DNA of 6,762 bases from an uncultured Moheibacter sp. (GCA_937875605.1 CALLXZ010000300.1:1-6762); one strand, 5' to 3'. Shown: positions 1 through 5,709, numbered from the stretch's first letter. The notes: generated by a model from the sequence alone, not told the origin. Numbers and translations: made by a program.

Positions 1-2
1 AA

Positions 3-725
3 AAGTTGGGTAATACAAAAGAATATTATTTCTACAATGAAAAATACATTCAACTTAAAGATTCTTTACAATCTAGCGGATTAAATGCCATCAACTCGGC
101 AATGGATGCAGAACAAAAAGATTTTTCGCTCGTACTTTCAGCGTCCAATAGAACTAATAAACTATGGATTGCAGGGAGCGTTTCATTTCTAATTTTATTG
201 TTGATCATCATCATTTATTTGGTGTATAAAAGAAAAAATGAAAGGTTGATTTTTGAGCAAATTATTTTGGATTTGAACAATAAATTGGAGAATAAGATGA
301 TTCCGGAAAAGGAAAAAGTTGTAAAAGAAGAAAATGTAACGCCGAATTCTGTCGAGGAAGAAATTCTGTCGAAGCTGGAGAAATTTGAAAATTCGCAAAA
401 ATTCACCAATCCAAAACTGACGATCTCCACTCTGGCAGTTCAGTTGAAAACCAATACAACTTATCTCTCAGAAGTCATCAATCAATACAAAGGAAAAAAT
501 TTCAATGCTTACCTAAACGAACTTCGCATCCGATATATTTGCGAAAAGATTTACACACATCCGGAATACCTGAATTATAAAATCAGTTACCTCGCGGAAG
601 AATCAGGGTTTACTTCGCATAGTTCTTTTGCGACCGTTTTTAAGTCGGTTACAGGCATTTCTCCTTCTGTTTTTTTACGCGAAGCTGCCAAACATGAATC
701 ATATAAGCCAAAAATTAAAAAATGA
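3..725 (+). CDS. Membrane-anchored AraC-family transcriptional regulator, C-terminal part (5' truncated)
   Basis: The reading frame is open to the window edge, so the true start lies upstream; the TTG at position 6 is simply the first possible initiator and is probably not the start. Numbering from that codon, residues 1-50 look like the end of a helical, TPR-like region. Residues 53-73 are one strongly hydrophobic transmembrane segment followed by a basic YKRKNER stretch, and residues 75-110 are charged and probably coiled coil. Residues 118-228 form an AraC-type double helix-turn-helix: a first motif around LTISTLAVQLKTN..YLSEVIN and a second around ISYLAEESGFTSHSSFATVFKSVTGISP, ending in the family's usual FLR. 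Known relatives in Bacteroidetes have TPRs, a membrane helix and a cytoplasmic AraC domain, and act as one-component regulators. The signal and targets are not visible here. It could regulate neighbouring envelope genes, but that is inference only. Confidence 0.88.
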   Translation, partial: KLGNTKEYYFYNEKYIQLKDSLQSSGLNAINSAMDAEQKDFSLVLSASNRTNKLWIAGSVSFLILLLIIIIYLVYKRKNERLIFEQIILDLNNKLENKMIPEKEKVVKEENVTPNSVEEEILSKLEKFENSQKFTNPKLTISTLAVQLKTNTTYLSEVINQYKGKNFNAYLNELRIRYICEKIYTHPEYLNYKISYLAEESGFTSHSSFATVFKSVTGISPSVFLREAAKHESYKPKIKK

Positions 726-726
726 T

Positions 727-748
727 TTATTGAATTGAAATTCAATAA
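727..748. repeat. Perfect palindrome just after the AraC-type gene; possible weak terminator or operator
   Basis: The arms TTATTGAAT (727-735) and ATTCAATAA (740-748) are perfectly complementary over 9 bp around a TGAA loop, starting two bases after the stop codon. There is no T-tract on the + side. On the - strand the hairpin is followed by a T-rich run, which is the complement of the A-rich end of the gene. It could therefore be a weak or minus-strand terminator, an mRNA 3'-end stabiliser, or a protein-binding dyad. AT-only arms of this kind are fairly frequent in such genomes. Confidence 0.45.
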
Positions 749-795
749 CTTGTGAATTAAATATAGCTTTTAAAATCAGGGATTTTGAAAGAGAC

Positions 796-830
796 TTGTT
801 AGTAAAATAAAGATCCTAAAGTTAGATTTA
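796..830 (+). promoter_or_regulatory. Weak candidate promoter for the T9SS-exported protein gene
   Basis: TAGATTTA at 823-830 matches seven of eight positions of the Bacteroidetes -7 consensus TAnnTTTG, with A instead of the final G. A TTG at 796-798 could be the -33 element, but the 24-base spacing is slightly longer than usual. Transcription would begin near 836, giving a leader of about 12 nt. Confidence is low because the match is imperfect. Confidence 0.3.
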
Positions 831-848
831 CGCAAAATTAAAATTACA

Positions 849-2216
849 ATGAAGAAAATTTTATTAACGACTATGTTGGTAACAGGATTGGTGTCTTACG
901 GTCAGGACTGTTTATACGGAACGGTTTCAGAGGAAACCTCAAACGGTGGAAATATTTCGACAGGCGGGGCTTTTGAATATTTCGCTGCTTCCGATTTTGA
1001 TGTTCCTTTCGGAACTGTTTTTACCATTAATCAGGTTCAATTAAATGTTTTAAAAGGGGAAGCCGATTTGGAATATGTAGATGTTAGATTTTTAGAAGAT
1101 GACAACGGAAAACCCGGAGAACCTTTTCAGACATTTGAAAATCTGGTTCCGACAAGTCAGGAGCTTGCCTATATTTCCACAATCGAAGGTATGAACGCCT
1201 ATACGATAACGGTGGATTTACCTGGTTCATTTGAGCTGTCAAAAGGTAAATATTATTTAGATATTCAGGGAGCTCCCGGCGACGAAGTAGCTGTGAGCTG
1301 GGAAATTGGAAATGAAGATACAACTTCATTGGGAAGATTTGATTTCAGCAAATTTGGAACAGAACCTTGGTTTGGGGGATCTGCTTATTATGATTACATT
1401 TTTCAGGTAATGGGAACCTGTGCTGATTCAGGGGAAGAGCAACCTGATTATGGAGAGGAGTGTTTTCAAGGAAATGAGTCAAATGAATATGAAACCGGAT
1501 TGAATTTAAGAGGAGGAAGATTGGCGGATGATTTCATAGTACCGGAAAATACTACTTTCTATTTAAGTGAATTAAAAATGGGGACGCTTCAATTAGGAAA
1601 CATCGTAAATGCAGGAATCAGTATTCGAAATGCGGTTGATGGTCGTCCGGGAGAAGTCATTTATACAGCAGAAAATATAAGCCCGAAAACGGAGAATTTC
1701 TTTGGTTATCATCCATTTGCAGGATTTCCGTTAGATGTGGTTTCGGTTGTCCTTGAATTTGAGTTTGAGGAACCATTTGAATTAACAGCTGGTCAGTATT
1801 TCATAGAAATTCATGATGTGATTCATGTTCCGTTTACAGATTTCTCGGCTTGGGAAGCTACTTCACTTCCGGGAATAGGCGGGAACGCGTTTGAATCTTT
1901 CGATGGAGAAATCTGGACAGAAGCGGAAGGACTGAATCTGGTATTTGATGTTTTGGGTTATTGCAAAGAAACCTTGGGAGTAGATGATTTGGAGAAATCG
2001 GATTTCAGCTTTTATCCAAACCCTGTAATAAATGAATTGAATATCCTTTCGAAATCAGAGGTAAAAAATAGTTCGGTTTACAATGTTTCAGGACAATTGA
2101 TTTTAAAATCAAAATCAAAGAAAATCAACACTTCTTCTTTATCAGCCGGAGTTTATGTTGTAAAAACAGAATTGGTAAATGGGCAGATCGAAACCTTTAA
2201 AATCATAAAAAGATAG
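849..2216 (+). CDS. Secreted protein with two tandem Cys-framed modules and a type A T9SS sorting domain
   Basis: Encodes 455 residues. The start is supported by a typical signal peptide (residues 1-18, MKKILLTTMLVTGLVSYG, with probable cleavage before QDC). Residues 21-191 and 205-372 are diverged copies of one beta-rich module. Each begins with a Cys (C21, C205) and ends with one (C191, C372). Matching landmarks are DFDVP/DFIVP, NGKPGEP/DGRPGEV, FELSKGKYYLDI/FELTAGQYFIEI and QVMGTC/DVLGYC. The linker (192-204) is acidic. Residues 384-455 are a type A T9SS sorting domain (FYPNPVINELNI, VYNVSGQLI, LSAGVYVVKT, final KIIKR), which normally directs crossing of the outer membrane and removal or anchoring at the surface. 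The protein is therefore probably a surface or released protein. No catalytic motif is visible; the modules may bind a ligand or carbohydrate, but this is a guess. It is monocistronic, with a terminator 28 bp past the stop. Confidence 0.9.
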   Translation: MKKILLTTMLVTGLVSYGQDCLYGTVSEETSNGGNISTGGAFEYFAASDFDVPFGTVFTINQVQLNVLKGEADLEYVDVRFLEDDNGKPGEPFQTFENLVPTSQELAYISTIEGMNAYTITVDLPGSFELSKGKYYLDIQGAPGDEVAVSWEIGNEDTTSLGRFDFSKFGTEPWFGGSAYYDYIFQVMGTCADSGEEQPDYGEECFQGNESNEYETGLNLRGGRLADDFIVPENTTFYLSELKMGTLQLGNIVNAGISIRNAVDGRPGEVIYTAENISPKTENFFGYHPFAGFPLDVVSVVLEFEFEEPFELTAGQYFIEIHDVIHVPFTDFSAWEATSLPGIGGNAFESFDGEIWTEAEGLNLVFDVLGYCKETLGVDDLEKSDFSFYPNPVINELNILSKSEVKNSSVYNVSGQLILKSKSKKINTSSLSAGVYVVKTELVNGQIETFKIIKR

Positions 2217-2243
2217 GCTTAGATTTGATATGTTAATTGTAAG

Positions 2244-2272
2244 AACCTGTGGAGAGATTCACAGGTTTTTTT
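2244..2272 (+). terminator. Intrinsic terminator of the T9SS-exported protein gene
   Basis: AACCTGTG (2244-2251) pairs perfectly with CACAGGTT (2260-2267) around the loop GAGAGATT. The T run extends through 2272, giving seven consecutive T. The hairpin begins 28 bp after the stop codon and separates this gene from the downstream operon. Confidence 0.88.
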
Positions 2273-2348
2273 GTCTTTATACTTTTGATTCTATTATTTC
2301 GGAAACAAGATCAGTTCATATAAAAAATACGTTTAAATTCAATGACTA

Positions 2349-2391
2349 ATAAAAATCATGTTAAAATAAAAAACATTTTAAAGATTTTTAT
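2349..2391. repeat. Nested inverted repeat upstream of the paralogue-operon promoter
   Basis: The outer arms ATAAAAATC (2349-2357) and GATTTTTAT (2383-2391) are a perfect 9-bp match. Inside them TTAAAAT (2361-2367) and ATTTTAA (2375-2381) form a second perfect 7-bp match around AAAAAAC. Only ATG on one side and A on the other interrupt the pairing, so 16 bp of dyad share one axis near 2370. That axis is about 57 bp before the predicted transcription start, a position suited to a regulator-binding site. An A/T-only composition makes chance more likely than in mixed DNA. An additional weak terminator is the alternative. Confidence 0.5.
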
Positions 2392-2413
2392 GCTTCTGAC
2401 AATTTATTTTCTA

Positions 2414-2421
2414 TACATTTG
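2414..2421 (+). promoter_or_regulatory. Bacteroidetes-type -7 promoter element for the three-paralogue operon
   Basis: TACATTTG fits the TAnnTTTG consensus of the Bacteroidetes primary sigma factor exactly. No clean TTG lies at the usual -33 spacing; the nearest candidates (TATG near 2389, TCTG near 2395) are poor, which may indicate dependence on an activator. Transcription would start near 2427, leaving an approximately 150-nt untranslated leader before the first paralogue. Confidence 0.6.
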
Positions 2422-2442
2422 CCTTGCCTAACTAAAATTCAA

Positions 2443-2529
2443 ATGAAATATTACACTTCGTGCACTCCTAACGTGCACCCGTTTCTCGTCTGCGTATTTA
2501 CTACACAAAACAGTTTCAGCTTTTCCTAA
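2443..2529 (+). CDS. Possible 28-codon upstream ORF in the operon leader
   Basis: An ATG-initiated frame of 28 codons, beginning MKYYTSCTPNVHPFLV and ending in TAA at 2527-2529. It starts about 16 nt after the predicted transcription start, runs through the first leader hairpin, and its stop codon falls inside the loop of the second. It resembles no known protein and lacks an obvious codon bias or a run of one amino acid as in classical attenuators. It may be a chance ORF. It is listed because its position relative to the two hairpins would allow translation to influence folding. Confidence 0.22.
   Translation: MKYYTSCTPNVHPFLVCVFTTQNSFSFS
2460..2478 (+). promoter_or_regulatory. Leader hairpin 1, CCTAAC in the loop
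   Basis: GTGCAC (2460-2465) and GTGCAC (2473-2478) form a 6-bp stem around the loop TCCTAAC. GTGCAC is its own reverse complement, so the same bases are also a direct repeat (CGTGCAC at 2459-2465 and 2472-2478, 13-nt period). The G/C content contrasts with the AT-rich surroundings. It does not match a riboswitch class I recognise. Confidence 0.5.
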
Positions 2530-2539
2530 CAAAGGCTGA
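2516..2539 (+). promoter_or_regulatory. Leader hairpin 2, CCTAAC in the loop
   Basis: TCAGCTTTT (2516-2524) pairs with AAAGGCTGA (2531-2539) over 9 bp, including one T-G wobble, leaving exactly CCTAAC (2525-2530) in the loop. This is the same loop motif as the hairpin 50 nt upstream. It ends 37 nt before the first paralogue's start codon. There is no T-tract after it, so it is not a standard intrinsic terminator. Confidence 0.5.
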
Positions 2540-2576
2540 TACACCTAATTTCTATAATATCCTAAACTAATTAATT

Positions 2577-3380
2577 ATGCAAAATTATTTAATTCTGATG
2601 CTTTTCTTTTTGTGTTATCTCAACACCAACGCACAGGTTGGCATTGAGACTCAATCACCTCAGACAGCATTAGACGTCAATGGAGATCTAACACTAAGAA
2701 AAGAACTACGTCTGAAAGGAACCTCTTCAACTGCAGGAAATCCCGGACAAGATGGTCAGGTTTTGTTTTCTCAGGATGGTTCAAACGAACCTATGTGGAA
2801 ATTTGTAAATGTTCCTTTTTTGGAAGAAGGACAAATTCAGTTAAAATACAGTTATGCAGTTGTAGATGAGGTCGGTATCCAATTCTCAACCGGAGCAGGT
2901 GATTTGGATGACGTAAGCTCACTAGGGGAAACTCTGAGTAATGCGTGGACAGAGATTCCGGGCATGGAAACAGAAATTGATGTAAACAGACCAGTAAACC
3001 GAGTTGCTTTGATGTTTCAGTCAGGTGTGGAAATGCCCAATACCTATAACTCGGAAAACACTTCAAAATACTTTGTACGCTATACCTGTGGAGTATTTAT
3101 GAATGATGAATTGGTTGCCTTAAGAGGAGACCAAATAAATGGCATCAACAATAAAAACACAAAAAACCAAGGCATTTATACGCTTTCCTATATTCTGTCA
3201 GATGTGGAAGTTGGAACGCACACTCTGAAAGTAGCCTGCAGAAAAATCAGAACAAATTCAGGCGGAGATTATGCATTGGCAATTGGAGCACCTCTCAATA
3301 CTGGGACAAATGTTGCTAACAATTTTATGTTGAGCTCCAACTTTAAAATTGATGTAATGGAATATATAATTAACGATTAA
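2577..3380 (+). CDS. Secreted two-cysteine paralogue 1, function unknown
   Basis: Encodes 267 residues, the first gene of a three-gene tandem family. Residues 1-19 are a signal peptide, with likely cleavage after NTNA, and the mature protein begins QVGIETQSP. Residues 20-40 carry the 'VGIxTxxPxxxLDVNGD' segment that is widespread at the N-termini of exported Bacteroidetes proteins. A short collagen-like linker (GNPGQDGQVL, 55-63) and a conserved Trp (W74) follow. Residues about 85-265 are beta-rich, with W..IPGM (124-130), CGVF (C171) and VGTHTLKVAC (C221). These are the only two cysteines in the mature chain and match those of the next two genes, so a disulfide is likely. No T9SS sorting domain, lipobox or membrane anchor is visible; location is periplasmic or extracellular. 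A jelly-roll or tail-fibre-like fold is possible but unproven. Chosen start: the ATG that gives a complete signal peptide. Confidence 0.85.
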   Translation: MQNYLILMLFFLCYLNTNAQVGIETQSPQTALDVNGDLTLRKELRLKGTSSTAGNPGQDGQVLFSQDGSNEPMWKFVNVPFLEEGQIQLKYSYAVVDEVGIQFSTGAGDLDDVSSLGETLSNAWTEIPGMETEIDVNRPVNRVALMFQSGVEMPNTYNSENTSKYFVRYTCGVFMNDELVALRGDQINGINNKNTKNQGIYTLSYILSDVEVGTHTLKVACRKIRTNSGGDYALAIGAPLNTGTNVANNFMLSSNFKIDVMEYIIND

Positions 3381-3403
3381 ACAAACTTTCGAAAAGAATT
3401 AAT

Positions 3404-4204
3404 ATGAAAAATTTTATATCATTCCTTCTCGTGTGCTTGTGCTTTGCAGCATCAGCTCAGGTTGGAATAAATACTAACGCACCCAACGCCACACTCGATG
3501 TAAACGGAGATGTGAGCATACGTGAAAAAATCTATGTCGGCGGAAATCAGGGAACTCCCGGAAATCCTGGAGTAGACGGTCAGGTTTTGGTATCTCAAGG
3601 CCCGGGGCTTCCACCCAAATGGTTGACGCTGAACATTCCGGATGCTAATCAAAACTACTATTTGATTTATAACAATACATTTGAAGACCAGACAGGAGTT
3701 TCCTTTACTTCAGGTGAAACTTCAGGAAATAATCTTTATACAAAAGGAACAAATTATAGTTCTTTGTCTTCTTGGAAAAAAATCTCGGGAATGACTCAGA
3801 CTTTTGATATTTACAGTGAAGAAAATAAAACCTATTTTACATTTGAAACAGTTGCTCAATTAGGAACATCAGGTTCCGGTAATCTTTTAGATGCAGTTGA
3901 TTTTGCTTGCGGGATTTTTATTGACGGAAAGTTAGAAGGTGTGCGTGTCAATACAGTAGAGCAACCCTCCTCTTCTTATGGGCCGTTTAGAACACTTACC
4001 ATGCTGCACGTCAGTGAAAACCTTTCGGTAGGGACTCACACTCTTGATGTTGCTTGTACGCGCAGAGCCAATTATTCGACCTCTTCTTCATTGGGTATCG
4101 GACGAGCAGTAAACACCAGTAACCTAAATGATTTTATGGCAAAATCAACCATGAAAGTTGAAGTTTTTGAAATTCCTGATGAATACATTGAAGTTGATCC
4201 TTAA
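3404..4204 (+). CDS. Secreted two-cysteine paralogue 2, function unknown
   Basis: Encodes 266 residues and starts 23 bp after paralogue 1, so it is almost certainly cotranscribed. The signal peptide spans residues 1-18 (cleavage after ASA, before QVGINTN). The 'LDVNGD' segment is at 31-36, and the collagen-like linker GTPGNPGVDGQVL (50-62) is the longest Gly/Pro linker of the three. W73 matches W74 of paralogue 1. The C-terminal domain keeps W..ISGM (124-130), FACGIFIDGKLEGVR (C169) and VGTHTLDVACTRR (C218), again the only mature cysteines. Compared with paralogue 1 it has a Ser/Gly/Asn-rich middle (105-122, 152-161) and an extra acidic tail (DEYIEVDP). No anchor or sorting domain is visible. 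The function is not recognised; presence in a set of diverged copies suggests subunits of one assembly or different binding specificities. Confidence 0.85.
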   Translation: MKNFISFLLVCLCFAASAQVGINTNAPNATLDVNGDVSIREKIYVGGNQGTPGNPGVDGQVLVSQGPGLPPKWLTLNIPDANQNYYLIYNNTFEDQTGVSFTSGETSGNNLYTKGTNYSSLSSWKKISGMTQTFDIYSEENKTYFTFETVAQLGTSGSGNLLDAVDFACGIFIDGKLEGVRVNTVEQPSSSYGPFRTLTMLHVSENLSVGTHTLDVACTRRANYSTSSSLGIGRAVNTSNLNDFMAKSTMKVEVFEIPDEYIEVDP

Positions 4205-4222
4205 CTAACACCTTAAAAGAAA

Positions 4223-4972
4223 ATGAAAAATTATTTATACAATACAATCCTTCTTTTATCTTTAGGAGGACTTACATTTGCGCAAGTCGGGATAAATACA
4301 AATAACCCCGTTACCACTTTGGATGTAAACGGAGATTTGAATGTTTCAGGAAAAATTCATGTAAACGGAACAGACAACTCCTTAGGCGATCCCGGAGCAA
4401 AAAATAAAGCACTTACATCAAATGGATCCGATGACCCAGTCAGTTGGAATGAAGTAAAAATCCCTGTAGGATACCAAGGAGGACTGTACCTTACCGCAGT
4501 TGAGGCACAAGCAGACAGAGTGGGACTCGATTTAAGCGAAACAGGATATGGTACATATAATGAAGATTCAGCATTAAGCGGAAACTGGGTGGAAATCACA
4601 GGATTATCAAAACAAATCAATGTCACTCGTCCAACCAATAAAGTCCACGTTCAGTTCCAAACCACCGCTCAGATGAACTTTTCCGGTTCTGCAAGTTTCG
4701 CTTGTGGAATTTTCATGGACAATCAACTAAAAGGGGTACGTGTAGATATCGTAAGGGGAGATGCCGGATCTTATAACGTTTTTAACATCAACTCTAGTTT
4801 TGATAACGTAGCAGCCGGAAACCACACTTTTAAAGTTGCTTGCAGAGGAAGAACTTTTACAAATTCAAGCGGGAGTTTAGCCGTTGGAAAAGCTAACACT
4901 CCAGCAAATCTAAATGCAGATATGGCACAATCTTCTTTAAATATCTATGTGCTGGAAGATTTATTAAATTAA
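4223..4972 (+). CDS. Secreted two-cysteine paralogue 3, function unknown
   Basis: Encodes 249 residues, the shortest copy, starting 18 bp after paralogue 2 behind an A-rich stretch. The signal peptide is residues 1-20 (cleavage after TFA, before QVGINTN). The N-terminal segment LDVNGDLNV is well kept, and its DNA shares a 15-base identical run with paralogue 2. The collagen-like linker is decayed to GDPGAKNKAL. The C-terminal domain retains NWVEITGL (121-128), FACGIFMDNQLKGVR (C161) and AGNHTFKVACRGR (C207), the same sole cysteine pair. Residues 133-149 (NVTRPTNKVHVQFQTTA) resemble paralogue 1 more closely, whereas the CGIF.D..L.GVR segment is closer to paralogue 2. It ends LEDLLN with no sorting domain. 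As the last gene of the operon it is followed by a strong terminator. The function is unknown. Confidence 0.85.
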   Translation: MKNYLYNTILLLSLGGLTFAQVGINTNNPVTTLDVNGDLNVSGKIHVNGTDNSLGDPGAKNKALTSNGSDDPVSWNEVKIPVGYQGGLYLTAVEAQADRVGLDLSETGYGTYNEDSALSGNWVEITGLSKQINVTRPTNKVHVQFQTTAQMNFSGSASFACGIFMDNQLKGVRVDIVRGDAGSYNVFNINSSFDNVAAGNHTFKVACRGRTFTNSSGSLAVGKANTPANLNADMAQSSLNIYVLEDLLN

Positions 4973-4988
4973 TTTTTTAACATACATG

Positions 4989-5014
4989 AAACCACCTTTT
5001 CAGGTGGTTTTTTT
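4989..5014 (+). terminator. Intrinsic terminator closing the three-paralogue operon
   Basis: AAACCACCT (4989-4997) pairs perfectly with AGGTGGTTT (5002-5010) around a TTTC loop. The T run continues to 5014, giving seven T from 5008. It begins 16 bp after the last stop codon and is a textbook rho-independent terminator. Confidence 0.92.
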
Positions 5015-5015
5015 A

Positions 5016-5023
5016 TACCTTCG
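5016..5023 (+). promoter_or_regulatory. Candidate -7 element for the CxxC protein gene
   Basis: TACCTTCG is the TAnnTTCG variant of the Bacteroidetes -7 element and lies two bases after the terminator's T-tract, 21 bp before the ATG at 5045. No convincing -33 TTG is seen because that region is occupied by the terminator hairpin. The predicted leader is about 15 nt. Confidence 0.45.
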
Positions 5024-5044
5024 TTTCTCTAATTCAATTGTGAA

Positions 5045-5623
5045 ATGCATTTCTTTTTTAATTTCAGCGAAGACATTCCCGAACAGTTTCATTCCTCCGA
5101 AACACATCAACCTCATTCAGAATGTTCTATATGTGGAAATACATTTGGGAACCGCTATTACTTTATCGAAAAAGCATTTCAAAAAACCCATGACAAATCT
5201 GAATTTCAAATGACCTTTGAATATGCAATTTGTGAGCGATGCAAAACCGACATGATGAAAAGCATCTCCAAAGAATCCATGCAGCACATTCAGGAATTTG
5301 CTGCGAAAATGGATGGAATCCCTCGATTTGAAAACTCAAATGAAGTTCAAATTGACATGAATCACTTACTCAACCATTGTATCGCAAGCGGAACTCCGGT
5401 AAACGAATTGGACGAATATCATTTGGTTGGAATATTTAAAAACGGAAGACTGGTGCAACTACCCATGTTGTATGGCGAATCGTTCATCGAAGAATATTCT
5501 GAATTATTATCCGAAGAAACCAAAGGTTTTTTTGATGACTTTTTCAATAACATCACACTTTTACCGCCTACATTGGCAAAAATTTTAGAAGACGAAAAAC
5601 CCAGAAGACCAGTTCTTCTTTAA
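5045..5623 (+). CDS. Conserved-type hypothetical protein with two CxxC pairs (likely zinc-binding)
   Basis: Encodes 192 residues with no signal peptide or membrane segment, so it is probably cytoplasmic. Two cysteine pairs, C27-x2-C30 (CSICG) and C63-x2-C66 (CERC), are 32 residues apart and are a typical four-ligand arrangement for one structural zinc ion, as in zinc ribbons or treble clefts. Histidines H21, H24 and H49 lie nearby. The remainder (about 70-192) is acidic and helical, with C112 as the only other cysteine and a Pro/Arg-containing end (EDEKPRRPVLL). No catalytic signature is recognised; a role as an adaptor or nucleic-acid-binding protein is only a possibility. The start is the first ATG in frame, about 22 bp after a candidate -7 element. 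The gene is separated from its left neighbours by a terminator and from the right one by 127 bp with its own promoter. Confidence 0.8.
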   Translation: MHFFFNFSEDIPEQFHSSETHQPHSECSICGNTFGNRYYFIEKAFQKTHDKSEFQMTFEYAICERCKTDMMKSISKESMQHIQEFAAKMDGIPRFENSNEVQIDMNHLLNHCIASGTPVNELDEYHLVGIFKNGRLVQLPMLYGESFIEEYSELLSEETKGFFDDFFNNITLLPPTLAKILEDEKPRRPVLL

Positions 5624-5650
5624 AAATTTGATATAGTTCAGTAAATTCGT

Positions 5651-5671
5651 CTAAAAATACTAATTTTTTAG
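5651..5671. terminator. Weak candidate terminator after the CxxC protein gene
   Basis: CTAAAAA (5651-5657) pairs with TTTTTAG (5665-5671) around TACTAAT, 27 bp after the stop codon. The stem is only 7 bp, nearly all A/T, and no separate T-tract follows, so termination would be inefficient. Confidence 0.3.
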
Positions 5672-5709
5672 TTTCAATTAACTTATAATCCAAACAACTT
5701 TAAATGAAA

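Noticed and set aside
195..430. Two overlapping minus-strand ORFs opposite the AraC-type gene
   Set aside because: They are Phe/Ile/Leu-rich products expected from the antisense of an A-rich coding region and lack promoter or domain support.
772..786. Small hairpin AAAATC/GATTTT with a 3-base loop between the AraC-type and T9SS genes
   Set aside because: A 6-bp A/T-rich stem is too weak to support as a terminator or regulatory site.
813..820. ATCCTAAA upstream of the T9SS gene, shared with 2559-2566 in the operon leader
   Set aside because: An eight-base match at different distances from the two start codons and without hairpin context is compatible with chance.
1084..1329. Minus-strand ORF opposite the T9SS cargo gene
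   Set aside because: It lies wholly within a well-supported coding sequence in another frame and has no recognisable features.
2422..2576. Leader considered as a tRNA or other known structured RNA
   Set aside because: No cloverleaf, T-loop motif or recognised riboswitch core can be found.
2791..3066. Minus-strand ORF opposite paralogue 1, with similar ones opposite paralogues 2 (3452-3652) and 3 (4357-4638)
   Set aside because: They do not resemble one another as the sense proteins do, so they are antisense shadows and not a conserved antisense gene family.
2577..4972. Three similar genes considered as a CRISPR, insertion sequence or phage tail cluster
   Set aside because: There are no direct repeat-spacer arrays, transposase, terminal repeats or phage structural genes; each copy has a Sec signal peptide, which argues for exported host proteins.
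4986..5213. A 75-codon + strand ORF overlapping the start of the CxxC protein gene
   Set aside because: It begins inside the terminator hairpin, overlaps the better-supported frame with the CxxC pairs, and its product has no recognisable domain; it is a shadow frame.
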